A stretch of 64,000 nt of DNA from Allobosea vaviloviae (GTDB lineage: Bacteria > Pseudomonadota > Alphaproteobacteria > Rhizobiales > Beijerinckiaceae). The position numbers and the translations under genes were made by a program. The notes beneath the pieces are model-generated. The model saw only the letters and a list, made by a program, of their open reading frames with translations, was not told the origin of the DNA and made no database searches. The stretch covers positions 1-64,000 of the forward strand of contig NZ_LGSZ01000078.1 of NCBI RefSeq assembly GCF_001298265.1, read 5' to 3'. Below, in pieces: positions 55,059-64,000 of the stretch (position 1 is its first letter; the number at the start of each line of letters is the position of its first letter).

Positions 55059-55879
55059 TGATGGGCGAGGGGGTTGTCGTGTCCAGTCGGCGACAGCGTG
55101 AAGATCTCGCAGCCGGTGTCGGTGACGCCGATCGTGTGCTCGAACTGGGCCGAGAGCGAGCGGTCGCGCGTCACGGCCGTCCAGCCGTCGGAGAGCACCT
55201 TCACGCCGGGCTTGCCGAGATTGATCATCGGCTCGATCGTGAAGATCATGCCGGGCTTCAGCTGCGGGCCTTCGCCGGGCGAGCCGTAATGCAGGATGTT
55301 CGGCGAATCGTGGAAGAGTTGGCCGACGCCATGGCCGCAGAAATCGCGCACCACCGAGCAGCGCTCGCCCTCGGCATAGCGCTGGATGGCAAAGCCGATA
55401 TCGCCCGTCGTGCCGCCCGGGCGTACGGCCTTGATGCCGCGCAGCAGGCTTTCATAGGTGATCTCGATCAGCCGCTCGGCTTTGCGCGCGATGTCGCCGA
55501 CGCCGTACATCCGGCTCGAATCGCCATGCCAGCCATTCACGATCAGCGTGTAGTCGATGTTCATGACGTCGCCCTCGCGCAGGGGCTTGTCATCGGGGAT
55601 GCCATGGCAGACGACATGGTTGATCGAGGTGCAGATCGACTTGGTGTAGCCACGATAGAAGAGCGTCGCTGGATAGGCGCCGTTGTCCATGGCGAACTGG
55701 AAGGCGAGATCGTCGAGGCGCTGCGTGGTGACGCCCGGCTTCACATAGCCGCCGAGCATGTCGAGCCCCTCCGCCGTCAGGCGGCCGGCCTTGTGCATGG
55801 CCGCGAAGGCCTCGGGACCATGGAGCTTGATGGCGGGCTCGCGCATGCGCGAGCGGCCGATCGTTTCATCGAATGTCAT
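55055..55879 (-). CDS. map: Methionine aminopeptidase, type I
   Basis: Removes the initiator Met from nascent proteins. The 274-aa protein shows the metal ligands in [42 protein letters not shown] and [11 protein letters not shown]. The ATG at 55879 is preferred over an upstream Met (55966), and begins [11 protein letters not shown]. It is divergent from the FkbM methyltransferase gene. Confidence 0.95.
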   Translation of the reverse strand: MTFDETIGRSRMREPAIKLHGPEAFAAMHKAGRLTAEGLDMLGGYVKPGVTTQRLDDLAFQFAMDNGAYPATLFYRGYTKSICTSINHVVCHGIPDDKPLREGDVMNIDYTLIVNGWHGDSSRMYGVGDIARKAERLIEITYESLLRGIKAVRPGGTTGDIGFAIQRYAEGERCSVVRDFCGHGVGQLFHDSPNILHYGSPGEGPQLKPGMIFTIEPMINLGKPGVKVLSDGWTAVTRDRSLSAQFEHTIGVTDTGCEIFTLSPTGHDNPLAHQ

Positions 55880-55957
55880 CGGGTTTTGTCGAGTACCAGT
55901 TTCGCCGCGCAACGCGTTACCGACCATATCTATTGGGTTTGGCGGGAGGTGCAAGGC

Positions 55958-56908
55958 GTGCTGCAAGCGCAGACCGGTCGGGGACTGCTAAACCTCGCCC
56001 GATCCGATCTGTTCCTCCGGCTGGCGCGCGGAGGCGACCGGGTGTATCAGGCTGCCGCAATGGCCATCATCGAACAGTCTCAGGGCGAGGACCAGCCTTA
56101 CGGCGCCTTCGCGCCGCGGCGCGGTCTCTCGCGCATCATCGCCTGGACGCGCTGCGCGTCCGACAGCTTTCTGGGGCGCAAGCTCGCCTATGCGCTGCGC
56201 CGGCTCGGCCTGCGCTCGCTGGCCGGTCGCCCCGTCGACATCGAGGCGCTGGGCGCGAAGATGCGCCTCTATCCGGACGGCAATGTTTGCGAGAAGCGCG
56301 TCCTCTTCACGCCGCAATATTTCGATCCGCTGGAGCGCGGCCTGCTCGCAGAGCGCCTGCGCGACGGTTTCCGCTTTGTCGATATCGGTGCCAATATCGG
56401 CGCCTATTCGCTGTTCGTGGCCGCCAAGGCGGGGCCGAGCGCGCGCATCCTGGCTGTCGAGCCGCAGCCGGAGGTGTTCGCACGGCTGGCCTTCAACATC
56501 GCCCAGAACCCGTTCGGCACGGTCAAGGCCGTCGCCTGCGCGCTGGCCGACAAGCCGGGCGAGCTGACCCTCTTCATCGATCCGACCAATCGTGGCGAAT
56601 CGAGCGTGCGAATCCTGCGGTCCAGCGCCGGCAGCACGATCCGGGTGCCGGCGATGACGCTGCTCTCGCTCGTCCAGAACGAGGGCTATGACCGGCTGGA
56701 CGCGATCAAGCTCGATGTCGAGGGCGCCGAAGATCTGATCCTCGAGCCCTTCCTGCGCGATGCGCCGCAAAGCCTATGGCCGGGCTTCATCATCATCGAG
56801 GATTCGCGGCAGCGCTGGCAAAGCGACCTCGCCGCGTTGCTGAAGCAAAGCGGTTACAGCCTGCTGGCCCAGACCCGCCTGAACCTCGTCTACGAGCGCA
56901 AGGCGTAG
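55958..56908 (+). CDS. FkbM-family methyltransferase
   Basis: A SAM-dependent methyltransferase of about 316 aa. The SAM-binding motif is FVDIGANIGAYSLFVAAKAG and the family motif LDVEGAEDLILEPF follows late. The start is taken as GTG at 55958 because GGGAGG lies 8 bases upstream. An ATG at 56060 would shorten it by 34 residues. FkbM enzymes methylate sugars or lipopolysaccharide-type and other small hydroxyls. The target is unknown. Confidence 0.8.
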   Translation: MLQAQTGRGLLNLARSDLFLRLARGGDRVYQAAAMAIIEQSQGEDQPYGAFAPRRGLSRIIAWTRCASDSFLGRKLAYALRRLGLRSLAGRPVDIEALGAKMRLYPDGNVCEKRVLFTPQYFDPLERGLLAERLRDGFRFVDIGANIGAYSLFVAAKAGPSARILAVEPQPEVFARLAFNIAQNPFGTVKAVACALADKPGELTLFIDPTNRGESSVRILRSSAGSTIRVPAMTLLSLVQNEGYDRLDAIKLDVEGAEDLILEPFLRDAPQSLWPGFIIIEDSRQRWQSDLAALLKQSGYSLLAQTRLNLVYERKA

Positions 56909-57044
56909 CCACCGACGTCGCCCGCGGCCCGGGGCATGACGGGCGCGCCCTTCAGGGCGCTTGAGCCCGCGCCGGCAAACCCCTAGCTCTAGGATATGTG
57001 TGGCGCCCCGGATGAAGGCGCGCCGCCGGAGCCAGGAGACGGCC

Positions 57045-57809
57045 ATGACTGCGAGCGACACCTCATCTTCTCCGGCGCTCGTCACGGCCGCGATCCTCGT
57101 CATCGGCGACGAGATCCTGTCCGGGCGGACCAAGGACAAGAATATCGGCTATATCGCTGAATACCTGACCAATATCGGCATCGAGCTGCGGGAAGTGCGC
57201 ATCGTGCCCGACGTCCAGGAGGAGATCGTCTCCGCCCTGAACGCATTGCGGTCGCGCCAGACTTATGTCTTCACGACGGGCGGCATTGGCCCGACCCATG
57301 ACGACATCACCGCCGACTCGGTTGCGGCCGCCTTCGGCGTGTCGATCGACCATGATCCCCGCGCCATCGCGATGCTGTCCGAGCGCTTTCCCGCCGACCA
57401 GCTCAACGAGGCACGGCTGCGGATGGCGCGTATCCCGGCCGGCGCCAACCTGATCGCCAATTCCGTCTCGAAGGCGCCCGGCTTCAACATCGGCAATGTC
57501 TATGTGATGGCGGGCGTGCCCTCGATCATGCAGGCGATGCTCGACGCCCTGGCGCCGACCCTGAAGACCGGCGTAAAGATCCTGTCCGACACCGTCCGCG
57601 CCGGCCTGCGCGAGGGCGACATCGGCACGGCGCTGGCCGAGGTCGCCAAGGCGCACCCGGATGTCTCGATCGGCTCCTACCCCTTCTTTTCCGATGAGGG
57701 GCCGGACACGAATGTCGTCGTGCGCTCGCGGGATGCGCAGAAACTGGCCGAGGCGATGGCCGCGGTGAAAACGATGCTCGCGGCCGAACAGGCGCGACTG
57801 GGCGTCTGA
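57045..57809 (+). CDS. CinA-like MoCF-domain protein
   Basis: A 254-aa competence/damage-inducible-type protein made only of the MoCF (molybdopterin-binding) domain. AAILVIGDEILSGRTKDKNI, TGGIGPTHDDITADSVAAAF and GVPSIMQAMLDAL are family marks. The deamidase domain of full CinA is missing. AGGAG lies upstream of the ATG. A role in pyridine-nucleotide repair or another nucleotide-ether hydrolysis is possible. Confidence 0.88.
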   Translation: MTASDTSSSPALVTAAILVIGDEILSGRTKDKNIGYIAEYLTNIGIELREVRIVPDVQEEIVSALNALRSRQTYVFTTGGIGPTHDDITADSVAAAFGVSIDHDPRAIAMLSERFPADQLNEARLRMARIPAGANLIANSVSKAPGFNIGNVYVMAGVPSIMQAMLDALAPTLKTGVKILSDTVRAGLREGDIGTALAEVAKAHPDVSIGSYPFFSDEGPDTNVVVRSRDAQKLAEAMAAVKTMLAAEQARLGV

Positions 57810-57967
57810 GGCTCGCGGCCGCGCACGGCTTCGGTACACTGATCTGCCACATGCGTCTCCAGTTCTGGGGACGGTTGTGGCCTACCCTCTTGCCAGCGGC
57901 GTGCCGATAGGGTTTCGGACGGGGCAGGGCGCAATGTGGCGCCGTGATCACCCCGGAGCCTCGTGCC

Positions 57968-58477
57968 ATGGCCGAACCGACCTCCAACAAGGCCTTCCCG
58001 GTTTCCTGGGACCAGTTCCACCGCGATGCCCGGGCGCTCGCCTGGCGGCTGGCCGAGAAAGGGCCGTTCGAGGCGATCGTCTGCATCACGCGCGGCGGGC
58101 TCGTCCCGGCCGCGATCATTTGCCGGGAACTCGGCCTGCGCCTCATCGAGACGGTCTGCGTCGCGAGCTATCACGACTACAAGAACCAGACCGAGCTCAA
58201 GGTGCTCAAGGATGTCGCGCCCTCGATCAAGGCGATCGGCGACGGACAGGGCAAGGGCGTGCTCGTCGTCGACGACCTGACCGACACCGGCAAGACTGCG
58301 CGCGTGGTGCGCGGGATGCTGCCCAACGCCCATTTCGCTACGGTCTATGCCAAGCCTGCCGGCGTGCCGACGGTCGACACCTTCGTGACCGAGGTCAGCC
58401 AGGACACCTGGATCTATTTTCCCTGGGATATGGGGCTGGCCTATGTCGAGCCGATCGCCAAGGATCACAAGGGCTGA
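57968..58477 (+). CDS. gpt: Xanthine(-guanine) phosphoribosyltransferase
   Basis: Converts xanthine or guanine with PRPP to the nucleotide. A 169-aa type I PRTase: the PRPP loop is [17 protein letters not shown], the substrate start is [17 protein letters not shown], and [18 protein letters not shown] is present. The ATG at 57968 starts MAEPTSNK, and an in-frame upstream ATG (57944) is less likely. The 158 bases upstream show no feature I can name. Confidence 0.93.
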   Translation: MAEPTSNKAFPVSWDQFHRDARALAWRLAEKGPFEAIVCITRGGLVPAAIICRELGLRLIETVCVASYHDYKNQTELKVLKDVAPSIKAIGDGQGKGVLVVDDLTDTGKTARVVRGMLPNAHFATVYAKPAGVPTVDTFVTEVSQDTWIYFPWDMGLAYVEPIAKDHKG

Positions 58478-58526
58478 GGGGCACAAGGGGCCTGTCATCA
58501 GCCGGGATGGTCTGGAGGAGGTTACG

Positions 58527-59018
58527 ATGATGGACAGGACGGACCGGCCGAACAGCTTTCCCTGGCCGCCGGTCCTCTATGGGGTGGCCATCCTGTGCGC
58601 CATCGCGCTTCAGCAGGTCGTTCCGCTGTCCCATGGCATGGATGTGGCCCGGATCGGGGGAGCGCTTCACGTCGTGGGGTGGATCCTCCTTCTGGTCGGT
58701 GCAGGCTTCGATATTTCCGCCATGGTGACGATGGCGCGCGCGCGCGCCAACATCCTGCCGCATCGCGCCGCGACGTCTCTGGTCGAGAGCGGTCCCTTCG
58801 CGATCAGCCGCAACCCGATCTATCTCGGCAATACGGTGATGATGGTCGGCGCCGGTCTTGCCTTCGGCAATCTCTGGCTGATCGTGACGGGGCTTTTCGC
58901 GGCCCTCGTCGTGCTCAAACTCGCCATCGAGCGCGAGGAACGCCATCTGGAGGCCCTGTTCGGGCCGGCTTGGCTCGCTTATCGCAGCCGTGTCCGCCGC
59001 TGGATCGGTCGGCACTGA
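58527..59018 (+). CDS. Isoprenylcysteine carboxyl methyltransferase-like membrane protein
   Basis: A 163-aa membrane protein of the ICMT/PEMT group. Three helices are followed by the SAM/substrate region ESGPFAISRNPIYLGNTVMM and the end EERHLEALFGPAWLAYRSRV. GGAGGAGG lies just before two tandem ATGs (58527, 58530). Bacterial members have no proven prenyl substrate. Confidence 0.85.
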   Translation: MMDRTDRPNSFPWPPVLYGVAILCAIALQQVVPLSHGMDVARIGGALHVVGWILLLVGAGFDISAMVTMARARANILPHRAATSLVESGPFAISRNPIYLGNTVMMVGAGLAFGNLWLIVTGLFAALVVLKLAIEREERHLEALFGPAWLAYRSRVRRWIGRH

Positions 59019-59030
59019 GAGCGCCTGTCC

Positions 59031-59978
59031 TCAGCGCGCCCGCAACGCCACGCTCATCCCCGCGATCACCAGCAGCATGCCCGCCACCTCGATCAGCGAC
59101 GGGTACTCGCCCAGCAGCGCCGCGCCGGCCAGCGCGGTGACGACCGGGTTCAGCGGCAGGAACAGGGTCGCCCGCGCCGCGCCCAGCAGCTCCACCGATT
59201 TGGTGTAGAGAAACAGCGCGCCGACGCCGACCAGCGCCCCCTGATAGACGGCCTGCAGCGCGATCGCGCTCCAGACGACCTCACTGATCCGCATCGGCAT
59301 GGTCAGCGCGAAGACCGGCAGGACGAGCAGCGAGAGCAGGCAGGTTGCGATCGTGACGTCGATGGCATCAGTGCCCCAGCGTCGCGCCAAGAGCCCGAAC
59401 ACCGACCACATCACCGCATTGGCGACGAAGAACAGATCGCCGATCCAGGCCCGCTCGCCAGCGCCCGACGCGCCCAAGGCTGCCCCGCCCAAGGCCTGCG
59501 AGCCGAAGGCGGCGATGCCGGCGAGAACGAAGGCAAGCCCGATCATGCGCAGGATGCCCGGACGCTCGCCGAGCACCGCAAAGGCCAGCGCTACGGTCAT
59601 GACGGGAATCAGGCCCGGCACGATCACCGAGGCATGCAAGGCGGGCGCAAAGGCGGCTCCGCCGACCAGCACCAGCGCATAAGGCGCGCCGGCAAGCGCC
59701 GTCAGGATCGCGGCGCGCCGCCAGCCAAGCCTGCCGACGGGGAAGGGCCGCATCCGCCGCAGCGCGAGCGGCAGCAACAGGAGCGAGGCGACGGCGAAAC
59801 GCAAGATCGTGACGTCGGCTGCGGTCAGGCCATCCGCCACGGACTGGCGCGAGACGACCGCCTGCACGCCCCAGATCAGGCTGGTCAGCAATCCGCAGGC
59901 GATGCCGAGCCAGAGCCTCCGCCTTGCAGTGGCCGCCGTCGAGGGCAGGTCGACGGCAGGGGAGGCTCGCTCTGTCAC
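59031..59978 (-). CDS. EamA-family (DMT) metabolite exporter
   Basis: A 315-aa membrane protein with about ten helices in two EamA repeats (LTSLIWGVQAVVSRQSVADG in the first; NAVMWSVFGLLARRWG and FLPLNPVVTALAGAALLGEY in the second). DMT-superfamily exporters carry amino acids, metabolites or drugs. It converges on the ICMT-like gene. The 183 bases past its start are non-coding without clear features. Confidence 0.9.
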   Translation of the reverse strand: MTERASPAVDLPSTAATARRRLWLGIACGLLTSLIWGVQAVVSRQSVADGLTAADVTILRFAVASLLLLPLALRRMRPFPVGRLGWRRAAILTALAGAPYALVLVGGAAFAPALHASVIVPGLIPVMTVALAFAVLGERPGILRMIGLAFVLAGIAAFGSQALGGAALGASGAGERAWIGDLFFVANAVMWSVFGLLARRWGTDAIDVTIATCLLSLLVLPVFALTMPMRISEVVWSAIALQAVYQGALVGVGALFLYTKSVELLGAARATLFLPLNPVVTALAGAALLGEYPSLIEVAGMLLVIAGMSVALRAR

Positions 59979-60161
59979 GGCGGGCTTTCAAACGGCGACG
60001 GATCAGGGCGCCGGCCCTGCGCCCGAGCGCAAACCATGCTCCGGGCGCCGGTTCCGGCGGGTTCGCCGCCGCTATGGCGCGCGCGGTGGTGCAAGGGCAA
60101 GGGGGGCGGGCGCCTTGACGGGTCTTCCCTCACAGCATGCCGTAAGAAGGCCGGGGCTCGG

Positions 60162-61364
60162 CTAGCTTGCGAGGAAGCGCTGGGCTGCGCGGTGCAGGAC
60201 CTGCATTCCGAGGGTCAGGTCCGCGTCCTTCGTATCCTCGCTCCAATGGTGCGAGATGCCGCCGATGGAGGGAACGAAGAGCATTGCGGCGGGCATGCGC
60301 CGCGCGATGACCTGGGCATCATGACCGGCACCGGAGGGCATCGTCTGCCAGGCCGCAGGGGCGAGTTCGGCGGCGGCGTCCGACAAGGCCTGCATCATCG
60401 CGGGATCGCAGAGCGCCGGAATGGCCTTCGACACCGGCTCGAGCGTGACGGTGCAGCGCTCGCGTCGGTTGGCCTCCTGCACCAGCGCGCGCAAGCCTGC
60501 TTCCAGCCGCTCAAGCACAGGCACAGAGACGTCGCGGAACTGGAACAGGACCTCCGCGCGGCCGGGAATGATGTTGGGCGCTCCCGGGTCGAGACGGATT
60601 CGTCCTGTCGTCCAGGTCGTGCGTTGCCCGCAGATGCGCGGGAACTCGGCATCGATCGCCGCCAGCAGGCGGATGGCGCTCAAGCCAGCGTCCCTGCGTT
60701 CGGCCATGGTGGTACCGCCGGCATGGTCCTGCTGGCCCTCGACGACGATCCGCCATTGCCAGATCGCGACGATGCCGGTGACCACGCCAATCTGCAGGCC
60801 GGCGGCTTCGAGCTGCGTGCCCTGTTCGATATGCATCTCGAAATAGCCCTTGTGGCGGCCGGGCTCGAGCTGCCGGCGCGGCAGTCCCTCAAGACCCGCC
60901 GCGCGCAGGGCATCGCGCATCGGGGTCCCGTCGGTGCGGTTGGTGGCGCGGTCGATATCGTCCTCGCCGAGCTCGCCGATGATCGAGCGGCTGCCGGGAA
61001 AGCCGATGTTGAAATGGCCCTCCTCATCGGCGAACGCACAGACATCGACCGGCAGGCCGGCGCGGGCGAGCGCCAGGCCGGCGACGACGCCCAGCGCGCC
61101 GTCGAGCCACCCGGCCTCGTTCTGCGATTCGATATGGCTGCCGGCGAGGAGATGGGGGCCTTGCCCGCGATGGCGGCCATAGACATTGCCGATACCGTCG
61201 ATCGCGGCGTCGAGCCCGCATTCGGTCAGCTTCGCGACGAGCCAGCGGCGAGACTCCATGTCCTCAGGCGAATAAGTCGGCCGATGAACGCCGGTCCGGA
61301 AGGCGCCGATCCGGCGCAACTCGTAAAGGTCCCGCAGAAATGCGGCGGTATCGACGGGAGGCAT
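60162..61364 (-). CDS. M20-family Zn-dependent amidohydrolase (N-carbamoyl-L-amino acid / allantoate type)
   Basis: A 400-aa hydrolase. Metal-binding segments are LAGSHIESQNEAGWLDGALG, ADEEGHFNIGFPGSR, YFEMHIEQGTQLE and the late GISHHWSEDTKDADL. The insertion dimerisation domain lies between. This set matches N-carbamoylase, allantoate amidohydrolase or beta-ureidopropionase relatives. The exact substrate is undetermined. The start is the ATG at 61364, and the open frame upstream is a shadow opposite the next gene. Confidence 0.88.
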   Translation of the reverse strand: MPPVDTAAFLRDLYELRRIGAFRTGVHRPTYSPEDMESRRWLVAKLTECGLDAAIDGIGNVYGRHRGQGPHLLAGSHIESQNEAGWLDGALGVVAGLALARAGLPVDVCAFADEEGHFNIGFPGSRSIIGELGEDDIDRATNRTDGTPMRDALRAAGLEGLPRRQLEPGRHKGYFEMHIEQGTQLEAAGLQIGVVTGIVAIWQWRIVVEGQQDHAGGTTMAERRDAGLSAIRLLAAIDAEFPRICGQRTTWTTGRIRLDPGAPNIIPGRAEVLFQFRDVSVPVLERLEAGLRALVQEANRRERCTVTLEPVSKAIPALCDPAMMQALSDAAAELAPAAWQTMPSGAGHDAQVIARRMPAAMLFVPSIGGISHHWSEDTKDADLTLGMQVLHRAAQRFLAS

Positions 61365-61568
61365 GGCTGGCGCGCTTTCGAGGCTGACGCGGGAGGCCGG
61401 CGTCGGGTGTGACGGACTGTTGGCCGCATCCCATTGGAGCAAGAGACGTGCCGCATCGGCAAAGAACCTGTCCGATGGCGAGGCACAAGCCCTATGCCGC
61501 GGCGGACGGGCGCGCACCTCGCCTATCGGTCCGAAACTTGCCTCGTGTCGGACAGGGAGGCGAAGGTC

Positions 61569-64000
61569 ATGGACGATAGGGCAGGGGATGCGATGTCGGG
61601 CGAAGTGGCGGTGGGGCTCGCGGCCAAGCTCCAGGCCGAGATCGCGCAGGCGCGCAGCGATTCGCGCGAGGACCCGTTCGGCAATCCGGTGCTGCGGGTG
61701 ACGCTCTGGCTGACGCGCCGGATGGATCGCGGCGAGCTTCCGGTCGAGGTGGCGCAGGACCTCGTCAGGCTGCTCGGCCGCGAGGCGATGCGGCAAAGAG
61801 CCCGCCGTGTCGCGGCCTATGTCGGCCTGGACGGAGTTGGCGAGCAGGCTTTCGCCACGCTGGCCGAAGGGCTGGCGGATGCCGTCCAGGCGCAGGCCGA
61901 CCCCTTCGAGTGCTTCAAGGTCGATGTCGAGCGTGTGCGCTTCGCGGCCGTCTTCACAGCCCATCCAACCTTCGGCATGAGCCGCAAGGTTGCGCATGCG
62001 CTGGCAGACCTCGCTTCCGGCGGCCACGCCGGCGACAGCGTGATCGACGATTCCCAGTTGTCCTTCCGACCCGATGGCAAGATCACCCTGCAGGACGAGT
62101 TCGAGCAGGCGCGCTACGCGGTGCGCCATGCCCGCGACGCGATCGACGCGCTCAATGCAGCCGTGCTGCGCGTCGCCCGCGAACGCTGGCCGGAGCGCTG
62201 GGCGCAGCTCGCGCCGCGGCCGGTGATCCTGGGCTCCTGGGTCGGCTGCGACACCGACGGGCGCACCGATATCGGCTGGTGGGACACGCTGCGCTACCGG
62301 CTGGAATCGAAGCAGGGGCAGTTCTCCCGCATCCTCGAGAAGCTGCCCGAGAATGCGGCGACCGTAGGCGTGCGCGACCTCGTCGGCCAAGCGCTGGCGG
62401 CGGTCGACCGGCAGCTCGCGCTGGCCCCGCCGATCACCTCGCAGCCGACGCTGCAGGCCTTGCAGGCCTTCGCGCTGGCGCTGGTTCATGAGCGCGAGAT
62501 GGCGCTGCCCGAGGCCTCGCGCCTGATCGCGGCGCTGGACGAGGCCATCGCGCTATCGGCCGACGACGAGACGACGATGGCGCTCTGCCTGGTCAAGGCG
62601 GGCTGCGTCGCCCATGGCGTCTCGATCGCGCTGCCGCATTTCCGGCTCAACGCCTCGCAGCTCCACAATGCGATGCGCGCGGTCATTCCGCTCGACGAGG
62701 AGCCGACGCAACCGGCTCAGCGGCGGGCCTTCCTGACGGCGGTCAATGCGGCGCTCGCCAAGGTCGAGCCGATCGCGATCGATTTCGGCGCGCTGGCGGC
62801 CGAGCGTGCCTCGGCGACGCGCATGCTGATGACGATCGCGCAGATCGTGAAGCATGTCGACGGCACCAAGGCGGTGCGCTTCCTCGTGGCCGAGACGGAG
62901 ACCGGCTACACGCTGCTCTGCGCGCTCTGGCTCGCCAGCCGCTTCGGCATTGCCGACCGGGTCGAGATCTCGCCGCTGTTCGAGACCGCCGACGCTCTGG
63001 AGCAGGGGCCGCGCATCATCGACGAGGCACTGCGCAGCCCGCATTTCCGTAGCTATCTCAAGCGCCAGGGGCGGTTCAGCGTCCAGTTCGGCTATTCGGA
63101 TTCCGGGCGCTATATCGGCCAGGTCGCCGCGACCTTCTGGATCGAGCGGCTGCGTGTGCGCATCTGCGACCTCCTGGTCCGCTACGACCTCGCCGATGTC
63201 GAACTGGTGATCTTCGACACCCATGGCGAATCCGCCGGTCGCGGCGCCCATCCCGGCAGTCTCGCCGACCGGCTGGCCTATCTCGAACCCGCCTGGGCGC
63301 GTCAGGCCTTCGCCAAGGCCGGCGTGAAGACGGTGCGCGAGACCAGCTTCCAGGGCAGCGACGGCTATATGCTGTTCGGCACGCCGAAGCTGGCCGCGGC
63401 GACGGTCGGGCGCATTGCGGAAGCCGTGCTGGCCACCGCCGACCAGCCGGTGCCAGACCCGATCTATGACGAGCCGGACTTCGCGACCGAGTTCTTCCAG
63501 ACGGTGCGCGAAGAGATGACGACGCTCGTCGACGATCCCGGCTATGCCGCGCTGATCGGCACCTTCGGGCCCTCGCTGCTCGACAAGACCGGCTCGCGCC
63601 CCGCCGCGCGCCAGAGCGATGCGGGCGGGCCGACGCGCATCCGCCATCCGCGCGAGCTGCGCGCCATCCCCAACAACGCGATCCTGCAGCAGCTCGGCTG
63701 GCTCGCCAACAGCGTCCACGGCATCGGCCAGGCGGCGTCGCGCGCGCCGGACCTGTTCAACGCGATGCGCGAGCGCTCCGACCGCTTCGACCGGGCCTAT
63801 CGCCTTGCCGAGCACGCGATGGCGGCGAGCGATCTCGACGTGCTGCGGGCCTATCTCGATTCGCTCGACCCCGGCAGCTGGTTCGACCGGGCGCGGCGGA
63901 CGGTCAAGGAAGGTCGCCGCGACGAACTGCTGGCGGTCGGCGAGGCGCTGTCGCGGCTCGAACTGGCGCCGGCATTGCGGCGGCTGTTCTGGCGGCTCTC
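61569..64000 (+). CDS. Divergent phosphoenolpyruvate carboxylase homologue (partial, cut by window end)
   Basis: The first ~810 residues are present and there is no stop before the window edge. GGGAGG lies 8 bases before the ATG. The TAHPT motif holds the catalytic His132, followed by the WVGCDTDGRTD segment of PEPC-type proteins, QFGYSDSGRYIG and SFQGSDGYMLFGTP. The normal catalytic loop F-H-G-R-G-G-S-V-G-R-G-G reads FDTHGESAGRGA (from residue 549), so the loop His and the first Arg are replaced and only R558 is kept. The PEP carboxylase activity is doubtful. Confidence 0.8.
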   Translation, partial: MDDRAGDAMSGEVAVGLAAKLQAEIAQARSDSREDPFGNPVLRVTLWLTRRMDRGELPVEVAQDLVRLLGREAMRQRARRVAAYVGLDGVGEQAFATLAEGLADAVQAQADPFECFKVDVERVRFAAVFTAHPTFGMSRKVAHALADLASGGHAGDSVIDDSQLSFRPDGKITLQDEFEQARYAVRHARDAIDALNAAVLRVARERWPERWAQLAPRPVILGSWVGCDTDGRTDIGWWDTLRYRLESKQGQFSRILEKLPENAATVGVRDLVGQALAAVDRQLALAPPITSQPTLQALQAFALALVHEREMALPEASRLIAALDEAIALSADDETTMALCLVKAGCVAHGVSIALPHFRLNASQLHNAMRAVIPLDEEPTQPAQRRAFLTAVNAALAKVEPIAIDFGALAAERASATRMLMTIAQIVKHVDGTKAVRFLVAETETGYTLLCALWLASRFGIADRVEISPLFETADALEQGPRIIDEALRSPHFRSYLKRQGRFSVQFGYSDSGRYIGQVAATFWIERLRVRICDLLVRYDLADVELVIFDTHGESAGRGAHPGSLADRLAYLEPAWARQAFAKAGVKTVRETSFQGSDGYMLFGTPKLAAATVGRIAEAVLATADQPVPDPIYDEPDFATEFFQTVREEMTTLVDDPGYAALIGTFGPSLLDKTGSRPAARQSDAGGPTRIRHPRELRAIPNNAILQQLGWLANSVHGIGQAASRAPDLFNAMRERSDRFDRAYRLAEHAMAASDLDVLRAYLDSLDPGSWFDRARRTVKEGRRDELLAVGEALSRLELAPALRRLFWRL

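Noticed and set aside
61365-62489. Extension of the M20 hydrolase frame upstream to 62489
   Set aside because: This part overlaps the PEPC homologue on the other strand and lacks any hydrolase-like sequence.

Overview
The window is a GC-rich chromosomal segment that reads as an alphaproteobacterium of the order Hyphomicrobiales (Rhizobiales), most like Bosea/Bradyrhizobium-type bacteria. This is an inference from gene content: a LivHMGF transporter with a DUF6867-type gene, a form II aerobic CO dehydrogenase-like cluster, Usg, ExoD and BcsS homologues, the Anbu gene quartet, and intergenic palindromes built on GGATCCATGCC/GGCATGGATCC. No rRNA, tRNA, CRISPR array, insertion sequence or prophage was seen, and most of the window is ordinary tightly packed metabolic chromosome.

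Layout. 0.1-4.2 kb: a DadA-like oxidase divergent from a BASS-type transporter, then a glutathione S-transferase and Rpe. 4.3-7.4 kb: purB, a small lower-GC patch (an unknown gene with a weak alkyltransferase-like motif, then a Phd/PIN toxin-antitoxin pair) and an RBBP9-like hydrolase. 7.6-13.2 kb (minus): a complete branched-chain amino acid ABC transporter operon. 13.5-16.6 kb (minus): a hydroxyproline epimerase / D-amino-acid oxidase / cupin operon, divergent from a GntR gene with a perfect palindrome between them. 17.6-22.5 kb: a flavin reductase, then a minus-strand operon in which a two-subunit aconitase X sits between pcaB and pcaDC.

22.6-36.1 kb (plus): a molybdenum hydroxylase (form II CoxSLM) cluster with its maturation genes coxG, coxD, coxE, two XdhC/CoxI halves and a fused molybdopterin-binding/MocA protein. 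It is interrupted by a chemoreceptor whose globin domain appears to have lost its haem ligand, a BrnTA toxin-antitoxin pair, a lipase-like hydrolase and a LysE exporter. 36.1-39.1 kb: small conserved genes (DUF2256, an SDR, BcsS, Usg, ExoD).

39.1-45.7 kb (minus): the Anbu proteasome-like gene set (ATP-grasp, alpha-E, transglutaminase-like, Anbu protease) followed by a GGDEF-EAL protein. The best Anbu start is a TTG that puts the catalytic Thr directly after the initiator Met. The transglutaminase-like partner has Pro where its nucleophilic Cys should be. 45.8-54.3 kb: an aminotransferase, a GntR regulator, a tripartite tricarboxylate transporter (TctCBA) and a D-2-hydroxyacid dehydrogenase/Fe-S fusion. 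A repeated TGCATTC/GAATGCA motif on both sides of the regulator ties these genes into one probable regulon.

54.3-64 kb: RadC, methionine aminopeptidase, an FkbM methyltransferase, a CinA-like MoCF protein, xanthine phosphoribosyltransferase, an ICMT-like membrane methyltransferase, an EamA exporter, an M20 amidohydrolase, and a divergent phosphoenolpyruvate carboxylase homologue cut off by the window end.
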